A DNA stretch of 64,000 nucleotides, taken from Phytomonas francai (Eukaryota > Euglenozoa > Kinetoplastea > Trypanosomatida > Trypanosomatidae). Location of the stretch: NCBI GenBank assembly GCA_001766655.1, contig MJCC01000003.1:1006480-1070479 (forward strand), read 5' to 3'. This document shows, piece by piece, positions 48,827 through 59,465 of the stretch (position 1 is the first letter of the stretch; every line of letters starts with the position of its first letter). The notes beneath the pieces were generated by a model. The model ran no database searches. It had not been told where the DNA came from and was given only the letters and a program-made list of their open reading frames with translations. The translations under genes and the position numbers were made by a program.

Positions 48827-49954
48827 CTAGAGCGTGGTGGAGAAATTACACCAACGGCTGAAATCAACGTCAAATTGAGAGAATAGTGAAAAACAACACC
48901 TAAAACGAGCTGCTACTTCTATTCTGCCTGGTGATAGCTTCTCCTGTATTTTTTATTATACAATGTATTTTTGGATTAAAAATGTGCACACTTTCACGAA
49001 TAAAGAAAATATGCAAGAATAAGGAAAAAGTTATATATACGACCAATGTTTAAGCCATTTAAACATTCAAATGGCGGAGGTGTAGCATTTTTGGGATATT
49101 CAAAATGGATTCTCGCCAAAAAAAATAATCTTTTAGTTTTTGAAATAATTCTTTAAAAAAAGGTAAATGATAAGATTATTTTCCCAAAGTGTATCAGAGT
49201 TATTTCACACACAAAAAATTCGAACAGAAAATAAATAAATAAAAGTACCTTTTCCGAAATTACAGATTTCCCAGTTTCCTTGCTATGCAGTAAATTATTC
49301 GTTGCACTTTTACAAAATAAAAAACGAGAACTAATATATTTATATGCATCCATATATCTATGGGTTTCTAAAGGAAAGGAACAATAATCAAAAGCTTGAT
49401 ACATTTATATAAGGAAATAGAGGTCATAGACTCACTATTGCTTATCTCTCTTCCCTTTCTATCTTACGAAAAATTAGTATTTAATTCTTTGCAAAAATTG
49501 GTCAATAAAATAAACAGCATGAAGTTTTCTATGCGAAAGAAAAAAGGGAGAAAACCTGGCACGTTTTATCACGTAAAATTGAAACAATGCGTGACATTAA
49601 TTTCGAAGAAAGTATAAAGCTATACACTGCATATAGCGTGTTTAAGTGTCATCTTCAAATAAGGCAGTTATCTGAGCACACTCCCTTGAGTCGATTCTTG
49701 TGGTTTAGCGGATAAGGCCACTTTGTGGCCAAATAGCGTCCGCAAAAAGTGCAAAAAGCAAAGCAAGTGATGATGAAAAGGAAGCTATTTTCGGATTTAT
49801 ATATATATATATATATATAACAAAAGTGACAAAAGCAAAATCTTGCACACCTTTTTGAGTTGATGTTATAGATAAAGACCAAAATGCGTTCTATTTTATT
49901 GCGTTTCGTTTATATTCTTAAAGCAGTAAAAAACGATAAACATCCAGAGCTATG
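48827..49954 (-). other. 1.1 kb AT-rich spacer between SHMT and the RND-type gene
   Basis: AT-rich; includes an AT repeat at 49799-49820 and a perfect short hairpin (ggccac-ttt-gtggcc, 49716-49730) near the SHMT end. No gene; frames 49153-49404 and 49396-49617 are not convincing. Confidence 0.5.
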
Positions 49955-51388
49955 TCACTCCATTTTCGGAAAGGGGTCTAGTAGACCAGGAAAGGGGAAT
50001 TTCTGAGCAAAATCCTTCACTTCTCTCCTGAGCGATACAATCCCTTCGTGTTTTCCGCATGCCTTTACAAATTCCGAGAGGCTTGTAGGTCCTGCTCCAT
50101 TTCTCTCTTCGATCTCCTTAGCAATCTGGACAGATCGAACGAGAAAGGATCCTACCGTTCGAATATCATCCTCCTTCATACCACGGGTTGTGACGGCGGG
50201 AACACCAATTCGCATGCCATGTGGTGTGCGCGCATTTGTGTCGCCAACAATTGTATTTTTATTCGCTGTTATGAGCGCATGATCCAAAAGCTTCTCGAGC
50301 TTGCTTCCTGTGATTTTGTGTTGCCGCAGGTTCCACAAAAAAAGGTGGTTGTCTGTACCCCCGCTCACAAGTATTTCCCCAGAATCCATAATAAATTTTG
50401 CAAGTGCCTTAGCATTCGACTTCACCTGCTTGATATAGTCCTTCCACTCGGGTGAAGCAACCTCCTTAAGCTGCGTAGCCAAGGCAGCTATCTGGTTCAT
50501 GTGGGGGCCACCCTGTGTCGCCGGAAAGACCGCGTTGTTGATGCGGTCTTCGAGGTTGATTTCAGTCTTTCCCTTAAGAAGGCGCTTGCGGAAGAAGATG
50601 AGACCAGAGCGAGGCCCGCGGAGAGTCTTGTGCGTGGTTGACGTCACCACATCCGCGTATTCGAACGGATTGTTCTGCTCACCAGCCGCAACAAGCCCGG
50701 AGATGTGGGCCATATCAACCATGAGGTAGGCACCCACGCTATCACAGATTTCTCGGTAACGCTTGTAATCCCAATCCCTGGGGTAGGCTGAACCACCGGC
50801 GATGATAAGCTTCGGCTTATACAAGAAGGCCTGTTTTGCAAGACCCTCGTAGTCAATAAGACCCTCCGGTGTTAAAGAATACGGAAGGCTCTCAAAGTAA
50901 ATGGAGCTGGCAGAAATACGTTTGGTAGCAGTGTAGAAGCCGTGGGTAAGGTGGCCTCCAGCAGGAAGATCAAGGCCCATCAACCGATCGTGCGGATTAA
51001 GGAGACCCGTGTAGGTTGAAAAATTTGCAGGTGATCCGCTGTGAGGCTGAACGTTAACCCCCCACGTATCCGGAGATAATCCAAAGGCTGCCAAAGCACG
51101 ATCACGACAAAGATTTTCCAATTCATCCACCACTTCCGTTCCCCCATAGTAACGACTTCCAGGTAGACCCTCTGAATACTTATTTGTGAAAATCGATCCT
51201 AGACACTCCAGAACCGCGCGTGAGGTGAAGTTCTCCGATGCAACCAGCTCAAGTCCTTCGAACTGTCGCAGCATCTCTCTCTGAATGAGACTGTGAACAT
51301 GGGGGTCGTGCTCTTTAAGTGGCACGTTGCCTGGAAGTGAAGTGATCGCCTTCGAAGCAAGGCAGAAACGCGATAGACAGCGGAACAT
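49955..51388 (-). CDS. SHMT: Serine hydroxymethyltransferase, mitochondrial form
   Basis: A 477-residue PLP enzyme that interconverts serine and glycine with tetrahydrofolate, feeding one-carbon metabolism. The N-terminus ([18 protein letters not shown]) is basic and hydrophobic, a mitochondrial leader, followed by the conserved [21 protein letters not shown]. The PLP lysine is K254 in [16 protein letters not shown]. Other SHMT blocks are [27 protein letters not shown] and [12 protein letters not shown]. Length fits the family. SHMT is reported absent from T. brucei but present in T. cruzi and Leishmania, so it helps narrow the lineage. The start is the ATG 51386-51388, about 36 bases below a fair acceptor (51425-51442). 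Confidence 0.97.
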   Translation of the reverse strand: MFRCLSRFCLASKAITSLPGNVPLKEHDPHVHSLIQREMLRQFEGLELVASENFTSRAVLECLGSIFTNKYSEGLPGSRYYGGTEVVDELENLCRDRALAAFGLSPDTWGVNVQPHSGSPANFSTYTGLLNPHDRLMGLDLPAGGHLTHGFYTATKRISASSIYFESLPYSLTPEGLIDYEGLAKQAFLYKPKLIIAGGSAYPRDWDYKRYREICDSVGAYLMVDMAHISGLVAAGEQNNPFEYADVVTSTTHKTLRGPRSGLIFFRKRLLKGKTEINLEDRINNAVFPATQGGPHMNQIAALATQLKEVASPEWKDYIKQVKSNAKALAKFIMDSGEILVSGGTDNHLFLWNLRQHKITGSKLEKLLDHALITANKNTIVGDTNARTPHGMRIGVPAVTTRGMKEDDIRTVGSFLVRSVQIAKEIEERNGAGPTSLSEFVKACGKHEGIVSLRREVKDFAQKFPFPGLLDPFPKME

Positions 51389-51722
51389 GTTGATGACGCT
51401 TTATCAACTTTCGGTGGTTAGATGCTTAAAGGGAAAAAAATCTAATGGGCAAGTGCTCGTGATAAAGTTGAAAGCAAAAGAATAAACCAAAAAATACGTA
51501 TAACACACTGTGTTTGGAAAAAAAGGATGAAGAATGGTGCGGACCTGTAAAACTCAAAGCTCATTCTGTAAGGAAAGATGTTTTTTTTTTGAATCCATTG
51601 AGCTTCCGTAAGCATAACACAAACTGATCCCAACAACATATACACAGAAACAGACAAACAGAAAAAAAAAAAGGGTGAAGAGACAAAAAAGGGGAAAATT
51701 TCTCACACCAATGCAAAAAGAA
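51389..51722 (-). other. Spacer upstream of SHMT
   Basis: SHMT splice signal: T/C tract on minus at about 51427-51442 with AG at 51425-51426. The rest is the 3' UTR of the next gene. Confidence 0.5.
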
Positions 51723-52448
51723 TCACTCTGACAAAAAGGCTTTTATGTTCAATGTCTTGATAGGAAGATCTTTAGCTGAGGAAAGCGTGCCCTGGTTGTG
51801 CATCGACTTCACACGGTTCACCAGCACCTTGCGATCGGACCAGAAGGTATCCTGCGATCTCTTGAATTGCATATAGCGGGACTCCTCTTCTGCCTCCTTC
51901 ATCCGCTTCGACATCCCTACCAATGAACGGTTCACATTTATCCAACGGCTGCGATAATCACGCACCATCTTGCTCTCTTCAAAGTCAACGTAAACAAAGG
52001 GTTCGTCGTAGTTTGTCCGAGGACACTGCCGCTCGCCGTGTTGCCATTCAACCCCTGACAGAAAGCATTGATATTTAACCGAATGCAGCGTCCAGTAATT
52101 GGTGTACCAACGGCCCACAATTCCCTCCGATTGGGCGCGAATCCGCTGTGGTGGACGCGGAACATCCGCCACCTCAAACCCCTTTGGGATCATCTCGAGC
52201 GCAGCCTTGAGAGCCTCGCGTGAATAGCGCTGCCGCATCACAGGACGACCGCTCTTGGTGAAGTCTCCCCAACGGCTCAGCTCAAGCCAACTTTTCTCGC
52301 GGTAAGTCGCACGATACGGGCTACGCTTTCCATTCCACCACATCATATTCTTGATGTTCAGCATCATAGGCGTGTACTTGACGGGGGTGGTCTCTGGCGC
52401 GATACCGATGCCCGGGGTGGCGGCACGGCATGCTTGAGTGCATCTCAT
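51723..52448 (-). CDS. Unknown basic protein, possibly mitochondrial
   Basis: A 241-residue, strongly basic and aromatic-rich protein (many Arg, Tyr, Trp; pI visibly high), starting MRCTQACRAATPGIGIAP and containing MMWWNGKRSPYRATYREKSW and WYTNYWTLHSVKYQCF. No standard domain is recognised. The composition, N-terminal basic stretch and size resemble kinetoplastid-specific mitochondrial ribosomal proteins, which often have little similarity to other eukaryotes, and the gene stands next to SHMT and another similar unknown, but this is inference only. A structure-based search against the known mitoribosome would test it. Confidence 0.65.
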   Translation of the reverse strand: MRCTQACRAATPGIGIAPETTPVKYTPMMLNIKNMMWWNGKRSPYRATYREKSWLELSRWGDFTKSGRPVMRQRYSREALKAALEMIPKGFEVADVPRPPQRIRAQSEGIVGRWYTNYWTLHSVKYQCFLSGVEWQHGERQCPRTNYDEPFVYVDFEESKMVRDYRSRWINVNRSLVGMSKRMKEAEEESRYMQFKRSQDTFWSDRKVLVNRVKSMHNQGTLSSAKDLPIKTLNIKAFLSE

Positions 52449-53009
52449 GCTTTTGTATACAAATTGTGAGGAGGTTGATTATAATGTGGGCTTTGAGATA
52501 CAGATAATATCGATACAATGTTCAGACTGGTCGTAAAGGGGCCTTTGTAGGAAAGAGAGGGAAAAGGACCCACGCCACACCTTTCGCGCATATTTGTGTT
52601 CATAATTTAATAAAAATAAAAATAAAATGGAAGAGTAACAAAAGGTAGTAAAACTGAAAGACCGTTGTAAATACAAGTGTTAAACTCAAAGCAGAAGCCA
52701 AACGAGTCAGAAATAGCGTAAAACAAAATCGAGAAACCTTGTATAGGCCATGTATTCTACCAACAACCTCTTTTACAGGGTTGTAATTTGAGATAATTAA
52801 TCCAATAGACCAACATTTTCAAAAGAAGAACTCATTGAATGCTATTTTTCGAGGGAATATTAAAGTACTTTGCTAAAGCTCTCTGCCAAACCCCCATCAT
52901 ACCTACGCAAATAAGGAAGGAAAAGTATTCTATGCCTTCCATGTCTAATGCAGCTAAAAATTTTCGTGATTTCCTTTTTTGATTGTGATTTCGGCTATAT
53001 TTCTCTGCT
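52449..53009 (-). other. Spacer between two unknown basic-protein genes
   Basis: AT-rich. Weak splice signals only. The frame at 52832-53188 overlaps the end of the next gene and is a shadow. Confidence 0.45.
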
Positions 53010-53771
53010 TTAGGATTCGACAGATGCCTGCTTCTTAGGCTCACTATCAGCCGTCTTGCCTGTCTTCCCTTGCTCCCCATTCTTGGCCACCATCCACATG
53101 GACCTGAATTGGTTCTTATCATTCTTTGAAGTAGCGTTGTAGTCAGTGTAGGGGATAAGTTCATCTCCACGCCACTTCCAATCTGCATCGCCTGTGAGGC
53201 CGTTAGTCGCAGGGTCTGGAGACCAGCGAAACTTATTAGGGTACAGTTGGTGCCGGTGGTACTTGCAGTCCATCACAGACGGCTTTCGCATCTCATCCAA
53301 AAGCACATACGGCACACCCATCTCCTCCACACGGTTTATAGCCTCTTGTTTGAGAAGACAGCTGGCGTGCCGAGAAAAACTTTGGTCCTGCAGGACGTTG
53401 GTATTGCCAATGGCATTGTCCCACCTCATACGGGTGAAGCCACCGAGCTGGTCAAACTGGCCACCCGCAATTTGAATGGTGCGAATATTGTACCGATGTT
53501 TGTTATCGCCAGGGTGGCAATACTGCACTCGATGATGATGCTTCTCAACTATATATTTGGTACCCTTGGGGCCGCCTGTTCGTCCGTACATCATCATACG
53601 GTCATTGTAGTGTGAAAGGGTACTGCCGAGATAACGAAGTTTCTTCTTACGCTCTTTAATATGCACCAACGTAGCCTCGAGTCGAGCCGGTGTGGCGGCA
53701 CGGTCAAGGACACGTGGAATATTTGGCTGTGAGAAAGAAGAAAACAGGTATTTTGAGGTTGATTGGAGCAT
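53010..53771 (-). CDS. Unknown basic protein, possibly mitochondrial
   Basis: A 253-residue basic protein, rich in His, Tyr and Arg, with an N-terminal MLQSTSKYLFSSFSQPNIPR that could be a short mitochondrial leader. Distinct blocks are LRYLGSTLSHYNDRMMMYGR, KHHHRVQYCHPGDNKHRYN and VMDCKYHRHQLYPNKFRW. The last 50 residues are Lys/Gln-rich and likely disordered. Like the gene below it, it could be a kinetoplastid-specific mitoribosomal or other mitochondrial protein; I recognise no family. Confidence 0.65.
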   Translation of the reverse strand: MLQSTSKYLFSSFSQPNIPRVLDRAATPARLEATLVHIKERKKKLRYLGSTLSHYNDRMMMYGRTGGPKGTKYIVEKHHHRVQYCHPGDNKHRYNIRTIQIAGGQFDQLGGFTRMRWDNAIGNTNVLQDQSFSRHASCLLKQEAINRVEEMGVPYVLLDEMRKPSVMDCKYHRHQLYPNKFRWSPDPATNGLTGDADWKWRGDELIPYTDYNATSKNDKNQFRSMWMVAKNGEQGKTGKTADSEPKKQASVES

Positions 53772-54127
53772 TTTCTAAGAAATTGAGTTGCGGCGTGTGC
53801 TATATTTTACTCTTTTTCCTACTGTATTTGACAGATAACGGTTTATACAAACGATGCTTTTCGATGAAATAATGAAAGATAACAAGAAATTTTACTATAA
53901 ACAACCTATTCCTATGTTTTAATTCACTAAAAAGGTTCACTAGAAAGTTTTTCTTGTTTTCAAAAAGGGTGAACGGATACGCAGAATACTACTCCTGTCT
54001 GACTGATATCATCTGTTAAACCATACTAATTTTAGAATTTAACAGCAAAAAGAAGATTAAATGAATGCATTAGACATATATATATATATATATATATAAT
54101 CCATTGGCGCGGATCGCTCACTTACTT
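53772..54127 (-). other. Spacer between cactin and the unknown basic-protein gene
   Basis: AT-rich, with an AT repeat (54075-54098) in the cactin 3' UTR. The plus-strand frame at 53690-53872 is an antisense shadow. No clear splice signal. Confidence 0.5.
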
Positions 54128-56239
54128 CTAACGCCTATAGTTGCTATTTGTAAATTTAAAAAATAGCTTATACCTTCCTGTGGAGTCAAAAGAAATCCGA
54201 ACTCCGCCACGTCGAGTGTCCCATTGTTTTCGCACAATGCGGTATGCCACGTCCGCGTATGGTGGACCGACACTAAAGACCAGCAGGCAATATTCGTCAT
54301 CTGGGCCTTTGGGTGTGTTTTCGATGTGAAATATACTCCGCATGTCGCGCTTTGTGTTGGCCAGCGCAGGATAGAAAAGCGTGAACTCATACCAGAGAAC
54401 CACGCGCGGTGGGGGGTTCGTACGCGCGTCGTAGTGCGTGCGGTTGTACTGTGTCCAGGTAAATCCCGTCTTAACTTTGCAGAAGCGATGCGGTTTGACT
54501 AGGCTCGCAGGTGAAGATGGTGGTCTCTGTGGCTGCTGGCGTCGTCCGCGGTTACGCAGCGCCGTAATGTTCGCTGAAGTAGGCGACAAGGAAGCTGTTT
54601 GCTGAGGCCAGGGGTGCTTCAAGTAGTAATCGACTACCTCACCCTTATATATCATCTCATCCTCATCCATAGGCCCTTCCTGGTGCTTCTCCAGAAGGCT
54701 GCGAAAGTAATTGTCGTCGGGGATGTAATCGAGGGGAACACCGAGCGATTGGTCGTCCTGAGGCCTCTCGGAGGTCTGCTGCCCCAGGAGTCTTTGCTGT
54801 TGCTCTCGGAGGCTGCGTTGGGCCATCGTAAGCGGCGGCTGTTTAACAACCATGGTGCCTGCAAAGAACTGGAGACGATCACGTGCAACCATAAAACTCA
54901 GACGCGCGTGCACCATCGTGTAGAAGGACGGATGAACCCCCTTGAGGCGTTGCGATGCCTGCTCGGAAAGCACCGCCCCGGCCCCGGGCGGGGTGGCCCC
55001 CTTTGTCGAGGGAAGCGGGCAGTGCGCTAACGCTAAGACGTCCGCTAAGACCGTCGTCGCGACGTTCTGCGTATGGGCATCCACCATCTCCTCTCGTTTG
55101 GTCAATTCCTTTGAGATGGTACCGGCACCACCACCCTGAGAAGGTTCCCCTCGCGTGTCTTCCGCCTCTGTCGTTTGGTCTGGTGACTCGTAAATGAAGC
55201 CCGCGCTGTCCGGGATGATTCCAGCCCCCGACCCATCCCCATCGGACTTTTTCACCCCATCCTCCATTCGGGAAGATTCCGTCTCCATGCTTCGGGGGGG
55301 GACCTCATTATCGGCAGACAGAAATCGATGTGTAGCGGGTGTTGCAACGCGGGTTGGGGAAGATTGGAAATCACCCCTAGACAACGGCAGGGTTAGGCGC
55401 CGAAGAAGCTGCATGAGTTCGTTCTCATACCGCGGATGCAGTGCGAAAGCATGCGCCTTAGCACTGCTCAGTGAGGAGGCATGCAGAAAGTTTTGAATGC
55501 GCACCCAAAACTCCAACGAGCGATGTATCGAGGATGCAAGACCAAGGGTAGATAGCAACATCGGTGCGTGCTCAGTGTTGCTTGTCACGTGGGCTTGGTG
55601 AACGTTGGGAAACCCCGCGTTACCTGCCTCCTCCTCGGCGTTAAGCTCCTCCTTCCATAGACTCTTAGAGATTTTGACATGGTCAGTGGCAATGGCCTCT
55701 TCCATTTCAAACTCCTCGTCGTTGGCGTGTTCGTCGATCCACTCCCCCATGATGACTCTTACTTCAACGTACTCCTCTATTTCCTTTAGCACCAATTGGA
55801 TGGCTTCCGCAGGGTATTCAGCGATCAGACCGTCGCATAATATAGGTAAAGGGACGCTTGTAAAGAAGCGCGGCATTAGGACGCGTTCAGGAGATGCAGT
55901 CAAGACCTCCTGAGCGAGGCGAGTGTAGTGATTTGGCGGAGCGGAAGACAGGTCTAGGTAATACATGCAGTACTGAATAACTAAAATATCAATCGGTTTC
56001 GTCGCTCTCTGAACTGTGGACAAATCTGACGATCGCGGCGAATTCGATTCTGCCCACTCTCCTGCGGAACGACTACTAGAGTAAAGAGGCTGATTATTGA
56101 CATTGCTGTTTAAGCTGCTGGTGGTATTGTTCATCCGATGTAATTTGAGTCTTTCTACAGCTCGTGACGCGCTCTGCCGCAGCAGGCATGCAAAAGTCTC
56201 AAATATTTCTACATCCGAAATTCGCGTACGCTTCGACAT
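54128..56239 (-). CDS. CACTIN: Cactin homologue, spliceosome-associated
   Basis: A 703-residue protein whose C-terminal 120 residues are a clear cactin C-terminal domain: FCKVKTGFTWTQYNRTHYD, PPPRVVLWYEFTLFYP, EYCLLVFSVGPPYADVAYRIV and the terminal FKFTNSNYRR, matching the near-universal end of cactin. Cactin is a spliceosome-associated protein needed for accurate splicing. A mid-region (residues about 90-230, e.g. ERVLMPRFFTSVPLPILCDGL, EIEEYVEVRVIMGEWI) fits the cactin mid domain. Between them (about 300-560) is low-complexity sequence. The frame reaches 56254, but that codon is GTG; the ATG 56237-56239 (MSKRTRISDVEIF) is the likely start. With SF3B1 in the same unit, two spliceosomal genes are present, in an organism that mostly trans-splices. 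Confidence 0.92.
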   Translation of the reverse strand: MSKRTRISDVEIFETFACLLRQSASRAVERLKLHRMNNTTSSLNSNVNNQPLYSSSRSAGEWAESNSPRSSDLSTVQRATKPIDILVIQYCMYYLDLSSAPPNHYTRLAQEVLTASPERVLMPRFFTSVPLPILCDGLIAEYPAEAIQLVLKEIEEYVEVRVIMGEWIDEHANDEEFEMEEAIATDHVKISKSLWKEELNAEEEAGNAGFPNVHQAHVTSNTEHAPMLLSTLGLASSIHRSLEFWVRIQNFLHASSLSSAKAHAFALHPRYENELMQLLRRLTLPLSRGDFQSSPTRVATPATHRFLSADNEVPPRSMETESSRMEDGVKKSDGDGSGAGIIPDSAGFIYESPDQTTEAEDTRGEPSQGGGAGTISKELTKREEMVDAHTQNVATTVLADVLALAHCPLPSTKGATPPGAGAVLSEQASQRLKGVHPSFYTMVHARLSFMVARDRLQFFAGTMVVKQPPLTMAQRSLREQQQRLLGQQTSERPQDDQSLGVPLDYIPDDNYFRSLLEKHQEGPMDEDEMIYKGEVVDYYLKHPWPQQTASLSPTSANITALRNRGRRQQPQRPPSSPASLVKPHRFCKVKTGFTWTQYNRTHYDARTNPPPRVVLWYEFTLFYPALANTKRDMRSIFHIENTPKGPDDEYCLLVFSVGPPYADVAYRIVRKQWDTRRGGVRISFDSTGRYKLFFKFTNSNYRR

Positions 56240-56612
56240 ACAAATGATTTGCACTAAGAACCCTTATTATTAATATTATTATCTCTATATGGATAAATAA
56301 TTCTCGTATTTCAAGTACCGTTAACGTTCTCCTAAGGCTCTCAAAATTAATACTTGAAATACACAGCAAACAAAAGCAATGCTTCAGCAGGAATGGAGAG
56401 GTTTTCGACAAAATGGAAGAGAAAAGGAAAAAATAGGAAACTCAATATGCTTTCTTATTAAGGAAAAGAAAATGAGAGTGAAGTGAAATGACAATAGAAA
56501 GAGAGCGAAGCAGTTAAAAAACTGAATTTTATTCTAATACATGGTAAATACACACAAAAAAAGATAGCCAAATAATATTTCTACTTTTCCTTTTTCGTAC
56601 CGGATGTTTTTC
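56240..56612 (-). other. Spacer between the unknown Ser-rich gene and cactin
   Basis: AT-rich; weak splice signals only. The frame 56199-56411 is a partial overlap with cactin and not a gene; 56534-56908 overlaps the next gene. Confidence 0.45.
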
Positions 56613-58589
56613 TCAATCCTCCCAAGGTAACTTATCATCATCAAAATCAAAACCATCTTTTTTGGGAGTAGATATATGAGATTTGTCACATTCTTGTCTC
56701 GGTAGTGATTGGGAAGACTCCTCAATACTGGAAACAGCAACAGGGATTTCTTCTGCGATTTCGTTATCGTCCTCAGCAGGCAAATTATTTGCTTTCGGTG
56801 GTTCCTGTGTCGAGTTCGGAATTGGGGCTCGATTGAAGGCCCATGTAGTCGTACAATTAACGTCTTCCGTAGTGGCAGTGAGAGCAATGTCAGTTGAATT
56901 CCTGCCACTATGTGGCATAGAACCCACCACGCCCTTCACCGGGCTCTGCTGCACGCTAATGGGGGAAATGGATACGGAAGGGGTAGAGGGAAAGGGCCTT
57001 GTGCTCGACATTTTCTGGCCACTGTCGGGCGAATATCTCGCGCCATCTAGATCCCCACTCTCCTGCTGTGGAAGGCGATGCGGGGTGGAAGGCTCTAAAT
57101 CGCACCCGATCTCTACCCTTTTAAAACGATGCTCTGCGGTGGCGGCGGACGGCGAAGGCGCCAGCGGTGGCCTTTCGAACGACGCGGATGTGTTGCTCAC
57201 AAGGGGAGTGGTTGCATCCGTCGTGAGAATAGAACATGAACGCCTCTCTTCGTATTTTTTCGGAATGGAGGAAAGACGGCTTGGTAAATGTACGGGAGAT
57301 GCGCTAGAGAACTCTGAAGAAAATCGCTGTGTTTGTCGCGTGTCTATGGCCGCTGCTGGTAGTAAGTTTTTTTGATTCTCTTCTAAGGCGGCGATTTTCT
57401 TTGAAAAGTGTTCTACTCCATGAGTACAATGATCGTTTCTAGTGTTGTCGCTCTTCTCAGAAGCTCTAATAAGCCTAGCTATATTCCCCGGAGATCTGTT
57501 AAGATGTTCCTGGGGTCTCAGTTTAGGACTCCGTGTTCTCAAAGGTACAGCAGCGGAGGGTGCACCGCACGTGTCTGAAACATTATGCAACAAAGATCGT
57601 CGCCTTGCAGTCGATGGGGATGAATTGTTAGTCGCGCAGTTTCCACGATCGCGGCTAGTGTTATTGGAAGAGGGAGCACGTAGGTTTTCAGGATAATTAG
57701 ATCTGCCCTTTGACCTGACATCACGGCGTTCGTTGCCAGGTTTTGACTGGCTGTTTTGTCGAAGCCAGGCTTGTCGTTTATCCTCGCTAGGCTGTGGTGC
57801 CCTCTGCCGTTGCCGCTGCTGCCACTGCACACGCAATCGCGTAAGCAAGGCCGAAACGCTATCCTTTTCCCCATCAGATGGACCTTCCTCTCGTTCCCCT
57901 GGTGTCATCCCACCGTATAATTCGAGCATCCGCGTCGCCTCGGATTCCTGGGCAATCGACACGAGCACCCGCTGGGCATCCACCTCGGAAAGTCGGGATA
58001 GGAGCGCGGCGGTCGCATGGCAGAGCTCCCGCTCATCCTTTGGCATAGACCCGAGGAAAAACAACTCCTCTTCGTCGTCATCATCATTCTCATCCTCCTC
58101 ACCGCTCTGTGCGGCTCTTACCGCGAAAAGGGCCAGAGTGTTGTGTTCAAGATTGCGGCAATCGGCCGCGAGAGACGGCTTTGGGGCCGCCGCCGCACCT
58201 TTGTATGCTAAGATTTCCTCATAACGCCGCGGTCGTCGCCGAGTGCCCCCATCGCCCCACTCTTCAAGGCTGGCACCGCAACCCGGCGGCCCGCTGATGT
58301 CGGCGCCATCACCTACAGAATTTTGTTCAGAGTGAAATTCCCCACGACAAGGAGGCAGTTGTTCGCCGTTTGGGGAGGTCTGGCTTTTCGGCCTACGGTT
58401 GCAGTATTCGTAGGTGATGGCCTCGCAGGACTGCTTGGAGGTCTCCTGCAGGCATGGGGTCCTTGGCGGCCGCGCTAGCTTTCGACCTTGCTGAGCCACG
58501 GTGCTGTGCTCATAGACATTCCATGGGTACAGCCTTTGGTTCCTACTGTTTGCCAACCCCGTTGCAGGGCGTTGGCGATTGATCGGCAT
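56613..58589 (-). CDS. Unknown low-complexity protein
   Basis: A 658-residue protein that I do not recognise. Most of it is Ser/Pro/Arg-rich and probably disordered. A more compact segment with an acidic patch and helices lies at about 170-240 (SGEEDENDDDDEEELFFLGS, then ELCHATAALLSRLSEVDAQRV, VSIAQESEATRMLELY), and the C-terminus ends in an acidic motif DFDDDKLPWED. Candidate short linear motifs, including the tail DDDKLPWED, may bind partners. Start at ATG 58587-58589. No domain call possible. Confidence 0.65.
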   Translation of the reverse strand: MPINRQRPATGLANSRNQRLYPWNVYEHSTVAQQGRKLARPPRTPCLQETSKQSCEAITYEYCNRRPKSQTSPNGEQLPPCRGEFHSEQNSVGDGADISGPPGCGASLEEWGDGGTRRRPRRYEEILAYKGAAAAPKPSLAADCRNLEHNTLALFAVRAAQSGEEDENDDDDEEELFFLGSMPKDERELCHATAALLSRLSEVDAQRVLVSIAQESEATRMLELYGGMTPGEREEGPSDGEKDSVSALLTRLRVQWQQRQRQRAPQPSEDKRQAWLRQNSQSKPGNERRDVRSKGRSNYPENLRAPSSNNTSRDRGNCATNNSSPSTARRRSLLHNVSDTCGAPSAAVPLRTRSPKLRPQEHLNRSPGNIARLIRASEKSDNTRNDHCTHGVEHFSKKIAALEENQKNLLPAAAIDTRQTQRFSSEFSSASPVHLPSRLSSIPKKYEERRSCSILTTDATTPLVSNTSASFERPPLAPSPSAATAEHRFKRVEIGCDLEPSTPHRLPQQESGDLDGARYSPDSGQKMSSTRPFPSTPSVSISPISVQQSPVKGVVGSMPHSGRNSTDIALTATTEDVNCTTTWAFNRAPIPNSTQEPPKANNLPAEDDNEIAEEIPVAVSSIEESSQSLPRQECDKSHISTPKKDGFDFDDDKLPWED

Positions 58590-59465
58590 TCCAGAATATA
58601 TATATATATGTCTAAATATGTATCTTTTACACAGAATATCCCGTATCAGATTATTAATATTCGTATTTTATCTTCCCAAAAGCTAAAAAACTCGTCGACA
58701 AATCTAATAAAGAGATGCTGTAAAATAATCAATTATTGATGATGGGAAATCAAGCCTTAAATCTTGACACGGAAAATTTACTGGAGCAAAAACCGGAAAA
58801 AATGTTCCTATTAGATAATTGAATATAAATTTGATTCAAAAAAAATATCTTATCTATTTACTATGCGTATACAAGTATAAAGGTGATATCTTTAGGTGTT
58901 CGTTCGTTATTGAATATTGTATATGCTTGATGAATCTATCAAACCACGCTTCCTTAGGTTGTGCTAAGAGAGTTAAAGCGATACTGGCAGCTTGCAACGA
59001 CTAATTTACTAGAATAAAGACTAGAGTAAAGGTGACACACCAAAAGAAAGTAATGAATATGAACAAATAGTAAAGAAGAAGAACATAAGAAGACGTCTAT
59101 CATTTTGTGTTCATTTCACAATGAATATATTTAAAGCGCTAAACTAGCGGCAGCAAATATATGGACACCCATTATGCGGTCATATATGTAGATCTGGTGC
59201 TGTCTGCGCCGAAGATGGGAAAAATAGACGCCAAATTTCCTGCGCTTACGCTTAAGCATACTTATTAGATAATATTTAATGCATATATATATATATATAT
59301 ATATATTAGATCACAACTTCCGAGTTTATTTATTCAACAAATTGGTCTTCTCCTCTCCTTTTACAAACTAATTCATACGTCACGACGAATAAAGATAACA
59401 AAACTGCAATGATCCTTACTTCTTGAGCTTCTTATACATGCGAGTGCTTATAACTAATCCTTGAT
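58590..59465 (-). other. Spacer between eIF3e and the unknown low-complexity gene
   Basis: AT-rich with AT repeats near 58594-58609 and 59283-59306. No gene on either strand; the two plus-strand frames (58488-58739 and 58819-59004) look accidental. The high end is the eIF3e 3' UTR. Confidence 0.5.
59283..59306. repeat. AT dinucleotide repeat
   Basis: Twelve AT units in the eIF3e 3' region, about 160 bases beyond the stop codon. Confidence 0.85.
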
